Of a stretch of DNA of 13,589 bases, positions 7,947 to 13,467 are shown piece by piece (within the stretch, counting starts at the first letter, position 1; the number at the start of each line of letters is the position of its first letter). The DNA is from Alphaproteobacteria bacterium (GTDB taxonomy: Bacteria > Pseudomonadota > Alphaproteobacteria > UBA8366): positions 1 to 13,589 of the forward strand of contig JAOTYV010000108.1 of NCBI GenBank assembly GCA_029861675.1, in the 5' to 3' direction. Under the pieces are notes generated by a model, which was not told where the DNA came from, did not search any database, and worked only from the letters and a program-made list of their open reading frames with translations. The position numbers and the translations under genes are program-made.

Positions 7947-7952
7947 CCTCCT
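7947..7952 (-). promoter_or_regulatory. Ribosome binding site deciding the DGPF start
   Basis: A perfect AGGAGG on the minus strand, 7 nt before the ATG at 7937-7939. It selects this start over the upstream in-frame ATG at 8012-8014. Confidence 0.8.
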
Positions 7953-7986
7953 GTGCGGGTTGCGCCACTGCAACCACTGTACTTAA

Positions 7987-8013
7987 GACGAATGAAACCG
8001 AACATAATCGACA
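7987..8013 (-). promoter_or_regulatory. Predicted ECF42-dependent promoter of the DGPF-sigma operon
   Basis: On the minus strand, TGTCGA (8013-8008) is followed by a 17-nt spacer and CGTC (7990-7987). This matches the motif reported for ECF42 sigma factors: TGTCGA in the -35 region and CGA/TC in the -10 region. Transcription would begin about 40 nt before the DGPF start codon. The sigma factor encoded in the same operon is the obvious user, so the site predicts positive autoregulation. The match is by eye against remembered consensus. Confidence 0.72.
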
Positions 8014-8246
8014 TCCCGGCAATATTTTTCGATATCTGGCTGCGGCGCGGCCAGGTTCTTCTTAAGCAATGCGATGCCGTGGCGGTGATCGGGGCGGGCG
8101 GAAACGCCGCAAAATGCTCCGGGCTGACTGATAAAGTACAGCTCCTCGGCTAAACTTACGGGTTACACCGGAATGATTCTTGTTTGGATGCGCGGCCTCT
8201 GTGCGACCTTCGAACGCTTAAAACCAGCCGGGGCTGCCGGAACGGT

Positions 8247-8260
8247 GTGACGGCCATCAC
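8247..8260. promoter_or_regulatory. CRP/FNR-type palindrome upstream of the Rap1a-like gene
   Basis: GTGA-CGGCCA-TCAC, preceded by T (TGTGA) and followed by TG, is a good CRP-family half-site pair. A 16-nt version differing at only two positions occurs at 9906-9921 upstream of the response regulator. The centre lies about 60 bp before the extended -10 box at 8311-8319, a distance compatible with an upstream activator site. The regulator identity is inference. Confidence 0.5.
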
Positions 8261-8310
8261 TGTGTTTGGTTGGCAGATATTGAAAATTATACTAAATAAC
8301 TGTAAATAAA

Positions 8311-8319
8311 TGTTATAAT
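8311..8319 (+). promoter_or_regulatory. Extended -10 promoter box
   Basis: TGTTATAAT contains a perfect TATAAT preceded by the TGn extension of an extended -10 promoter. No good -35 hexamer is visible 16-18 nt upstream, as expected when an extended -10 or an activator substitutes for it. It points towards the Rap1a-like gene at 8522, giving a leader of about 195 nt. The AT-richness of the block raises the chance of a coincidental match. Confidence 0.45.
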
Positions 8320-8328
8320 TATTCCATG

Positions 8329-8342
8329 TACAGAATTCTGTA
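8329..8342. repeat. 14-bp perfect palindrome at the predicted transcription start
   Basis: TACAGAATTCTGTA is its own reverse complement. It begins 9 nt after the extended -10 box, so it would cover the start of transcription. That placement suits an operator for a repressor, but no regulator gene is adjacent. Confidence 0.5.
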
Positions 8343-8509
8343 TTAATGAAATCAAAGATAAAATGTGATATTTATTTTGGGCATGCATGAATTTCTGCCC
8401 CCTTCTTAATTGCCGTGTTCACTGCCGGAATAGAGACGAGGTCCGGTACTCGAAAAGTCGATGCCAAAGATCCATCGCACGGTGCATTCGGTGTTATCCC
8501 GAAGACAGC

Positions 8510-8514
8510 AAGGA
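8510..8514 (+). promoter_or_regulatory. Ribosome binding site deciding the Rap1a-like start
   Basis: AAGGA lies 7 nt before the ATG at 8522. It supports this start over the in-frame ATG at 8387, whose extra 45 residues would bury the signal peptide. Confidence 0.6.
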
Positions 8515-8521
8515 TCGGATA

Positions 8522-8983
8522 ATGAGACGAACAGTGATGATCGCGGCCCTGGGCCTAGGGGTATTTGTTACCGCTCCCAACGATTCCGCAGCGGTTCAAA
8601 AAGCCGCGGCGGGGTTTATTGACGGTAAAACGCTGTTCGAGCGGTGCAATGCTATGGGCAGCTTCACGGGTGCCGGCCCCGGCGATGCGGTCATCGGGAG
8701 CTGCATGGGATATATTCTGGGCATTGCGGATGTCATGAGCACCGGAACGGCGGTTCGAAATTACAAAGCCTGTTTCCCGCCCAAGGCTCGATTCGTTCAA
8801 ATAAGAGCCACCGTGATGGCGGACCTGAAAAAGTTCCCGCGATTTCGAAAGTTGCCGGCCGCGCAACTGGTAGCGGCAGCTTTCGCGTTCGCTTACCCCT
8901 GCCCGGACCGCGTCCGGGACCCACGCGAAACGACCGTTGTCGAGCGGCGGCGCGGGGCGGGCAAAAAGACCACAAAAAAATAA
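8522..8983 (+). CDS. Secreted Rap1a/Tai-family-like protein
   Basis: A 153-residue protein with an N-terminal signal peptide (MRRTVMIAALGLGVFVTAP, cleavage probably after about residue 24). The mature part follows the Rap1a/Tai immunity-protein pattern: DGKTLFERCNA, SCMGYILGIADVM, YKACFPP, RATVMADLKKFPRFRKLPAA, QLVAAAFAFAYPCP. Four cysteines (42, 61, 84, 127) could form two disulfides in the periplasm. The family includes proteins protecting Serratia against type VI amidase effectors, but many members are orphans of unknown role. No amidase or T6SS gene is in the window, so immunity is not claimed. The C-terminus is a basic tail ending KKTTKK. The coding sequence ends inside the left arm of the terminator hairpin of the convergent HU-like gene. 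Confidence 0.75.
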   Translation: MRRTVMIAALGLGVFVTAPNDSAAVQKAAAGFIDGKTLFERCNAMGSFTGAGPGDAVIGSCMGYILGIADVMSTGTAVRNYKACFPPKARFVQIRATVMADLKKFPRFRKLPAAQLVAAAFAFAYPCPDRVRDPRETTVVERRRGAGKKTTKK

Positions 8984-9003
8984 CCCCGGCCCGAGCCGGG
9001 GTT
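8974..9003 (-). terminator. Rho-independent terminator of the HU-like gene
   Basis: The arms AACCCCGGC (8982-8990) and GCCGGGGTT (8995-9003) form a perfect 9-bp stem around a CCGA loop. Read on the minus strand, the stem is followed by a run of seven T (8980-8974), the classic intrinsic terminator for the HU-like gene ending at 9059. In the plus direction there is no T-run, so it may only weakly stop the Rap1a-like transcript. The A-run encoding its T-tract lies inside the lysine-rich tail of the Rap1a-like gene. Confidence 0.85.
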
Positions 9004-9058
9004 AAATCAGGAAACGTCGTTGCGCCGCCGGTTTGCGGCGCGCGGATTTTGCGGCGTC

Positions 9059-9427
9059 CTACTTCATTTTCTTTTTGAAGTATTTGCCGGCCTCGTCCTT
9101 GAGCGCCTTGCCGGCGGTGAAGCGCGGCTGCAGGGTCGCGGGCTTGGCCTTGAAGGTTGTCGGCTCGCCGGTGAAGGGATTGGTTCCCTTGCGGGACTTG
9201 GTGGCGGCTTTGTAACGCATTTTGATGCGGCCGAGATGGCCGAGCGGCACGCTGCCGGGTTTCTTCTTCTTGGTGTCCTTGAGCGCGAGCTCGGAGACGA
9301 CCGGCCACAGGAGGTTGAGCATCTTGTTGGCGTCGGTGCGGCTGAATTCGCAATCCCACTTGGGGCCAAGTTCCTTGGTCAAGGCCGCGGAATACGCGTC
9401 GGCAAGCTGGGTCTTCGTTACAGTCAT
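9059..9427 (-). CDS. HU/IHF-family DNA-binding protein, divergent
   Basis: A 122-residue protein; ordinary HU has about 90. The C-terminal half is HU-like: GSVPLGHLGRIKMRYKAAT, then NPFTGEPTTFKAKPA (83-97) as the DNA-binding beta-arm, then PRFTAGKALKDEAG as the closing segment. The N-terminal half (TKTQLADAYSAAL, WPVVSELALK) keeps the HU helix-turn-helix dimer pattern but has an insertion around GPKWDCEFSRTDAN and a lysine cluster DTKKKK. A basic tail YFKKKMK ends it. It probably bends or coats DNA as a nucleoid protein. The ATG at 9425-9427 is chosen because AAGGA lies 6 nt upstream; the longer frame to 9526 runs through two palindromes. It converges on the Rap1a-like gene. Confidence 0.85.
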   Translation of the reverse strand: MTVTKTQLADAYSAALTKELGPKWDCEFSRTDANKMLNLLWPVVSELALKDTKKKKPGSVPLGHLGRIKMRYKAATKSRKGTNPFTGEPTTFKAKPATLQPRFTAGKALKDEAGKYFKKKMK

Positions 9428-9472
9428 GACAATTCCTTCGTGTTTGCCTAGGGAGAGACCTGAATCAATTCG

Positions 9473-9504
9473 GACATTGCGGGCAATGTCTGGTGGCGCC
9501 ACCA
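9473..9504. promoter_or_regulatory. Two abutting palindromes, candidate operator of the HU-like gene
   Basis: GACATTGC-GG-GCAATGTC (9473-9490) is a perfect 8-bp inverted repeat, and TGGTGGCGCCACCA (9491-9504) is a perfect 14-bp palindrome that starts at the next base. They lie 46-77 bp upstream of the HU-like start codon, where a promoter or its operator would be. I see no convincing -35/-10 pair beside them. Protein-binding site or transcript hairpins are both possible. Confidence 0.5.
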
Positions 9505-9905
9505 TACGCATCCAGTGGTAAATCAAAGGTAAATTGGCGCCGTTAACGAATGCGCTTTTCGCGCCGGCGAATCGCCGCGCCTCCGCGATGGCATGGGCGG
9601 TAATTTCCGTCGCCCGGGACGGAGTGCCGGGTCCGCCAGGGAAGCGGTAAAACCCTTAAAAATACCGATGCAGGCGCTTCGGCGCGCCCTCGGGTCGTCT
9701 TCCGGGCGGATGGTTTCACGTGCTGTAATAGATAAAAACCAGCGGAATTCAGCGCATTTAGAGCAATCTTCCCGGCCGATTCGGATGCCGATCCCGCAGC
9801 GTGACAGGATGACGTTCTGGTTCGTTTTGGCAAAATTCGGCACGGAATGCCGCCGTGCCGTCGCCGGCGATGGTCCGCCGAACGGCCCCTGGAACGCCGG
9901 GTCAG

Positions 9906-9919
9906 GTGACCGCAATCAC
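9906..9919. promoter_or_regulatory. CRP/FNR-type palindrome upstream of the response regulator
   Basis: GTGA-CCGCAA-TCAC is followed by TG, matching 14 of 16 bases with the site at 8247-8262. An AT-rich stretch follows; if CTAAAT (9940-9945) is the -10 box, the palindrome would be centred near -41, the class II activator position. The -10 assignment is tentative. Confidence 0.5.
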
Positions 9920-9974
9920 TGAAAAAAAGGGATATTAAGCTAAATCCAATATAGATTTTTTGAGTGACCATGCG

Positions 9975-10424
9975 ATGCGTGAGGAAGAAACCGCCCTTGC
10001 GGGGCTCCGAATATTGATCGTGGACGACAACGACAAGTTCCTGAAACTGGTGTCGTCCATGCTCAGAAGGCTGCGAGTCGGGCAGGTCTATACCGCCCCG
10101 GACGGCAAATATGCGCTCAAATTGCTGTACGATGCCGGCGACGTCAGCCCGATCAATCTCATCATGTGCGATTTGTGCATGCCGCATTTGGACGGCCTGC
10201 AGTTGTTGCGTCAGACGCGGTTCATGCAACCGGCCTATCCGTTCCTGATGGTGACGGGGTCGACGGACGAGCAAACGGTTCTGGAGGCGAAAGCGGCGGG
10301 CGTGTCGGGGTTCCTGGCAAAACCGTTTACGCTCGAAGAATTGAAATCCAAGCTGTCGGTCGTGATGCAGGCGATGACCGATGGGGGCGCGCCGAATACC
10401 CTGAATTGGATCGATAACGGTTGA
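9975..10424 (+). CDS. Single-domain (CheY-like) response regulator
   Basis: A 149-residue receiver domain without an output domain. It has the acidic pair Asp17-Asp18 in ILIVDDND, the phospho-acceptor Asp66 in IMCDLCMPHLDG, the conserved Thr94 in LMVTGSTD and Lys106 in FLAKPFTLEEL, so it should be phosphorylatable. The C-terminal 25 residues after the domain have no recognised motif. The start is uncertain: ATG at 9975 is chosen, but TTG at 9960 is in frame and adds five residues; neither has a good ribosome binding site. No histidine kinase is next to it, so its partner is elsewhere. Such proteins act by protein contact, for example in motility or phosphorelays. The upstream CRP-type palindrome suggests control shared with the Rap1a-like gene. 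Confidence 0.9.
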   Translation: MREEETALAGLRILIVDDNDKFLKLVSSMLRRLRVGQVYTAPDGKYALKLLYDAGDVSPINLIMCDLCMPHLDGLQLLRQTRFMQPAYPFLMVTGSTDEQTVLEAKAAGVSGFLAKPFTLEELKSKLSVVMQAMTDGGAPNTLNWIDNG

Positions 10425-10545
10425 ACCGGTCCGCGGGACGCGCGGATTTCACGCCGCGGGTCACCCGCGCCGGCATGGCGATCCCCGCCGGCATCCCTTT
10501 CATGCTAAGGTCGCGCCTCCGTCGACCCGGCACTGAAAACTCCCC

Positions 10546-11754
10546 ATGAGCCACCGCATCATTCTTTGGATTTTCGTCGCGCGGGTATTCCTGTTCATGC
10601 CATTCGTCACGGTCGCCGGCTGCATCCCGCTGCTGATCGAGGAGTGGGGCATCGGCGCGGCGAAGGTGGGCGTCATCGCGACCGGCTTCTTTTTCAGCTA
10701 TGCGGTGTCGCTGCTTGGCTTCTCATGGCTCGGCGATTATATCGGCGCGAAACGGTCGGTGCTGATCTCGGCCTGGACGACGGGGGCGGCGTGTGCCGCC
10801 TTCGCATTCTTCGCCGATGACTTCCTCACCAGCCTGATCTTCTACAGCCTGGTCGGCCTGTTCCAGGGCGGTGTCTACACGCCCCTGATCGTGCTGTTTC
10901 GCGAGAACACGCCGCGCGACAGTCTCGGCACGGCGATCGGCTGGCTGATTGCCTCGACCTCGATCGGCTATGCCGCTTCCATCGGTATCACGGGGCTGTC
11001 CATCGGGCTTTCCGGTTGGCGGTTGGCGTTCATGGTGACGGGCCTGCTGCCGGTTGTCGGAACCCTCATTCTGATCGCGGCGATTGCTCCCCTGGCCAAT
11101 ATCGTTCATCCGCGCCGGCCCGAAAGCGGCGTCTGGCGCGAACTTTGCCGGAATTACAATGCGCGGCAATTGCTCGCCGGCTACACGTCGCACAATTGGG
11201 AACTGATCGGCATGTGGACCTGGGCGCCGGCCTTCATCACGGCGAGCTTCGTGCTGACTGGGGCGACCACCGCCGCTTCGACGCAATGGAGCGCCTATTT
11301 CGTCACCGTGCTGTATCTCGGCGGCGCGTTCGCGGCCTACGCGATGGGCCGGTTGTCGGACCGGCTGGGCCGGCGCACGGTTTTGATCTGGGTGGCCGCA
11401 ATCGCCGCCGGGTTTTCGTTCGGCGTCGGCTGGTTCGTCGCGGTCTCGCCCTATCTGGTCGCGATGCTGGTGATCGTCTATTCCTTCTTTGCGATCGGCG
11501 ATTCGCCGGTTTTGTCGACGGCGATCGCGGAAAGCGTCGAACCGTCCTGCCTTGGCGCGATGCTCGCGGTGCGATCGCTGATCGGGTTCGTCTCGGCGGG
11601 AATTGCGCCGGTCGTCGTCGGCTGGGTGATCGATACGCTCCGCGCCGGTCACGCGAGCGATACGCTGGTCTGGGGATCGGCTTTTGCCACCCTCGGTCTC
11701 GGCGGTGTCCTCGCCGTATTCTTTGCCAGTCGGCTGCGCGATGACCATTCGTAG
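10546..11754 (+). CDS. MFS transporter
   Basis: A 402-residue polytopic membrane protein of normal MFS length with about 12 hydrophobic segments. The loop 2-3 motif A appears as WLGDYIGAKRSV (61-72), and its repeat in the second half is GRLSDRLGRRTVL (268-280). The interdomain loop is around VHPRRPESGVWREL (188-200). It should move a small solute across the inner membrane, by proton coupling or uniport. It is 85 nt before the DUF35 gene on the same strand, so it may import the substrate of the DUF35/thiolase-like pair, but an independent unit is possible. There is no clear Shine-Dalgarno sequence before the ATG. The substrate cannot be deduced. Confidence 0.9.
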   Translation: MSHRIILWIFVARVFLFMPFVTVAGCIPLLIEEWGIGAAKVGVIATGFFFSYAVSLLGFSWLGDYIGAKRSVLISAWTTGAACAAFAFFADDFLTSLIFYSLVGLFQGGVYTPLIVLFRENTPRDSLGTAIGWLIASTSIGYAASIGITGLSIGLSGWRLAFMVTGLLPVVGTLILIAAIAPLANIVHPRRPESGVWRELCRNYNARQLLAGYTSHNWELIGMWTWAPAFITASFVLTGATTAASTQWSAYFVTVLYLGGAFAAYAMGRLSDRLGRRTVLIWVAAIAAGFSFGVGWFVAVSPYLVAMLVIVYSFFAIGDSPVLSTAIAESVEPSCLGAMLAVRSLIGFVSAGIAPVVVGWVIDTLRAGHASDTLVWGSAFATLGLGGVLAVFFASRLRDDHS

Positions 11755-11827
11755 CGGTTCGTTATTGCCGGTGCCGTTGTCCCCGCTTACAGCGGCAGTG
11801 TAGGTTTGGAGTCCGGACTGATCGTAC

Positions 11828-11831
11828 GAGG
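11828..11831 (+). promoter_or_regulatory. Ribosome binding site deciding the DUF35 start
   Basis: GAGG lies 8 nt before the ATG at 11840 but only 2 nt before the in-frame ATG at 11834, favouring the inner start. Confidence 0.45.
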
Positions 11832-11839
11832 CGATGCGC

Positions 11840-12268
11840 ATGAGCGACTGGAGCAAGGTGACGAGACCAATTCCCGTTCCGGATGAATGGACGAAGCCTT
11901 TCTGGGACGCGGCCAAGCGGGAATCGTTGGCGCTGCAGCGCTGTCAGAGCTGCGGCCACTTTCAGCATCCGCCGTATCCCACCTGCGTAAATTGCATGTC
12001 CATCGACCTGAAATTCGAAGCGGTCGGCGGAACGGGCACGATCTACGCCTACACAATCATGTATCACGACGGCGACAAGCGGTTCGCCAGCGCCGTTCCC
12101 TGCGCCAGCATTATCGTGGAGTTGGACGATGCGCCCGGCGCGCTCATGGCGGGCAATCTGCTTGATGCGCCGTATACCGAGGCGAAGGTCGGGCGGCGCG
12201 TCGAGGTGGTCTTCGAGCCGCTGAACGACGACATCACATTGCCGCTGTTCCGGTTGGCGGCCGAATAG
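11840..12268 (+). CDS. DUF35 zinc-ribbon/OB-fold protein (ChsH2 C-terminal-domain-like)
   Basis: A 142-residue protein beginning MSDWSKVTRPIPVPDEWTKP. The N-terminal helix is followed by a rubredoxin-like zinc ribbon, CQSC...CVNC, with cysteines at 35, 38, 49 and 52. The rest forms the OB-fold (GGTGTIYAYTIMY, VPCASIIVELDD, GALMAGNLLD, GRRVEVVFEPLNDD). DUF35 proteins are non-catalytic partners of thiolase-fold enzymes; in steroid side-chain degradation the DUF35 domain of ChsH2 forms the complex with aldolase Ltp2. Here the thiolase-like gene follows after 14 nt, which fits a two-subunit enzyme. The start could also be the ATG at 11834, two residues longer. Family certain, partner strongly suggested by position. 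Confidence 0.9.
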   Translation: MSDWSKVTRPIPVPDEWTKPFWDAAKRESLALQRCQSCGHFQHPPYPTCVNCMSIDLKFEAVGGTGTIYAYTIMYHDGDKRFASAVPCASIIVELDDAPGALMAGNLLDAPYTEAKVGRRVEVVFEPLNDDITLPLFRLAAE

Positions 12269-12282
12269 GGGAGACGCTCCGC

Positions 12283-13467
12283 ATGTGGGAAAACCGATGC
12301 AAGGTCGCGGTCAGCGGCGTGGGATATTCCAAGGTCTCGCGGTCGGCCGACATTCCCCTGGCCGCGCACGCCTTGGAAGCGGTGAAAGAGGCGGTCGCGG
12401 ACTCGGGGCTTGAGATGTCGGATATCGATGGCCTGTCGACCTATCCGGAACTGCCGGCGACCGGCCATGCCGAGGTGGACGGCATCTCGGTCGTTTCCGT
12501 CAACTGCATGATGGCGATGTTGAAACTGCCCAACCTGACCTGGCACATTCAGGTGGGCACGACGAATATCGGCGGCGCGGTGCAGCAGGCGACAAATGCG
12601 CTGCTGGCCGGTGTCTGCAAGTATGTTGTGGTGTGGCGGGCAATGCACAATCCGCGCGGCACCTATCAGAACCTGCCGGGCACTGAGGCGCGCGGCGCGA
12701 CGCAGTTTACCGCGCCCTTCGGCTTCGGAGGACCCGGTCAGGGCATGGCGGTCGCCTACACCCGCTGGCTCGAGACGCACAATCAGGATCGCGAGAAGAT
12801 GGCGACGCTTGCGGTCACGCAACGCCGGCACACACAACACAACCCGCATGCCTATTTCTACGGCATTGAGCTTACCAAGGAAGATTATCTGTCTTCGCGG
12901 ATGGTCGCCTATCCGTTCTGCCTGTTCGATTGCGACATTCCGGTGCAGGGCGCGGTTGCAATCGTGCTGACCACGGCGGACCGGGCAAAGGACCTCAAGC
13001 CGAAGCCGGCCTATCTCGCGGGCTATGGGCAACGGCTTCATTTCGAGGTAGCGGGCCGGATCGGCAGTCTGAGCAGCTATATGGAGGGCGGCAGCAGTTC
13101 GGCCAAGCTGACCTGGGAGCGGTCGGGCTTTACGCCCAAGGATGTCGACGTGGCGCAGATCTATGACGGCTTTTCGGCGTCCGTCATCTACGGTCTGGAA
13201 TCCTATGGTTTTTGCGGAGAAGGCGAAGCCTTGGATTTTATCCAGGACGGGCGGATGGAACTCGATGGCGCGTTGCCGCTCAACACATTCGGCGGCAGCC
13301 TCGGCACCGGACGGATTCACGGCCTGTGGCATATCATCGAAGGCGCGCTGCAAGCCTCGGGCCGGGCCGGAAGCCGTCAGGTGAAGGGGGCCAACGTGTC
13401 ATTCGTCGGGGCCAGCGCGCCCATCGTGACCGGCACCACCTTCATCTTCGTCGGCGACCCCTACTAG
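12283..13467 (+). CDS. Thiolase-superfamily protein without the catalytic Cys; putative aldolase (Ltp2-like)
   Basis: A 394-residue thiolase-fold protein of the SCP2/lipid-transfer-like branch. It starts KVAVSGVGYSKVSRSADIPL and has ALEAVKEAVADSGLEMSDIDGL, typical of this branch. Where thiolases carry the nucleophilic Cys (CxSG), this protein has VGTTNIGGAV (91-100). Where they carry the HPxG His motif, it reads GTGRIHGLWHIIEGAL (341-356). YDGFSASVIYGLE (294-306) and NTFGGSLGTG (334-343) are intact, as in Ltp-type proteins. Carbon-carbon thiolysis by the usual mechanism is therefore unlikely; a retro-aldolase acting on a hydroxyacyl-CoA, using tyrosines as in Ltp2, is the best guess. AGGGGAG lies 9 nt before the ATG. 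The stop codon directly precedes an insertion sequence end. Confidence 0.85.
   Translation: MWENRCKVAVSGVGYSKVSRSADIPLAAHALEAVKEAVADSGLEMSDIDGLSTYPELPATGHAEVDGISVVSVNCMMAMLKLPNLTWHIQVGTTNIGGAVQQATNALLAGVCKYVVVWRAMHNPRGTYQNLPGTEARGATQFTAPFGFGGPGQGMAVAYTRWLETHNQDREKMATLAVTQRRHTQHNPHAYFYGIELTKEDYLSSRMVAYPFCLFDCDIPVQGAVAIVLTTADRAKDLKPKPAYLAGYGQRLHFEVAGRIGSLSSYMEGGSSSAKLTWERSGFTPKDVDVAQIYDGFSASVIYGLESYGFCGEGEALDFIQDGRMELDGALPLNTFGGSLGTGRIHGLWHIIEGALQASGRAGSRQVKGANVSFVGASAPIVTGTTFIFVGDPY

Larger units (their letters stand above)
7940..8521. other. Gene-free regulatory region between DGPF and Rap1a-like genes
   Basis: A 582-bp stretch without a convincing gene; open frames inside it look non-homologous. 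Its left end holds the predicted ECF42 promoter facing left. The middle holds a GTGA-N6-TCAC palindrome (8247-8260). A strikingly AT-rich block (about 8275-8390) contains an extended -10 box and a 14-bp palindrome, facing the Rap1a-like gene. The AT-rich block stands out sharply against the GC-rich surroundings. The remaining 100 or so bases before the gene form a leader in which I see no clear structure. Confidence 0.6.
9428..9974. other. Gene-free region between HU-like and response-regulator genes
   Basis: A 547-bp divergent intergenic region. Next to the HU-like gene are two abutting palindromes (9473-9504). At 9838-9860 there is a perfect 8-bp stem CGGCACGG/CCGTGCCG with a 7-nt loop, followed on the minus strand by AATTTTG, too weak to call a terminator. 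At 9906-9919 is a CRP-type palindrome, followed by an AT-rich stretch to 9961. Open frames in both strands (for example 9593-9922) show no recognisable family and no good ribosome binding site; I treat them as non-coding. Confidence 0.55.

Noticed and set aside
8387..8521. N-terminal 45-residue extension of the Rap1a-like protein
   Set aside because: Cys/Arg-rich without family pattern; the inner ATG has AAGGA at good spacing and starts a proper signal peptide.
9838..9860. Hairpin CGGCACGG/CCGTGCCG as terminator or small RNA
   Set aside because: Perfect stem, but no T-run on the plus strand and only AATTTTG on the minus strand, with no transcript-like unit leading into it.
9593..9922. Plus-strand 109-residue open frame before the response regulator
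   Set aside because: No ribosome binding site, no recognised family, composition like translated non-coding GC-rich DNA, and it overlaps the CRP-type palindrome.
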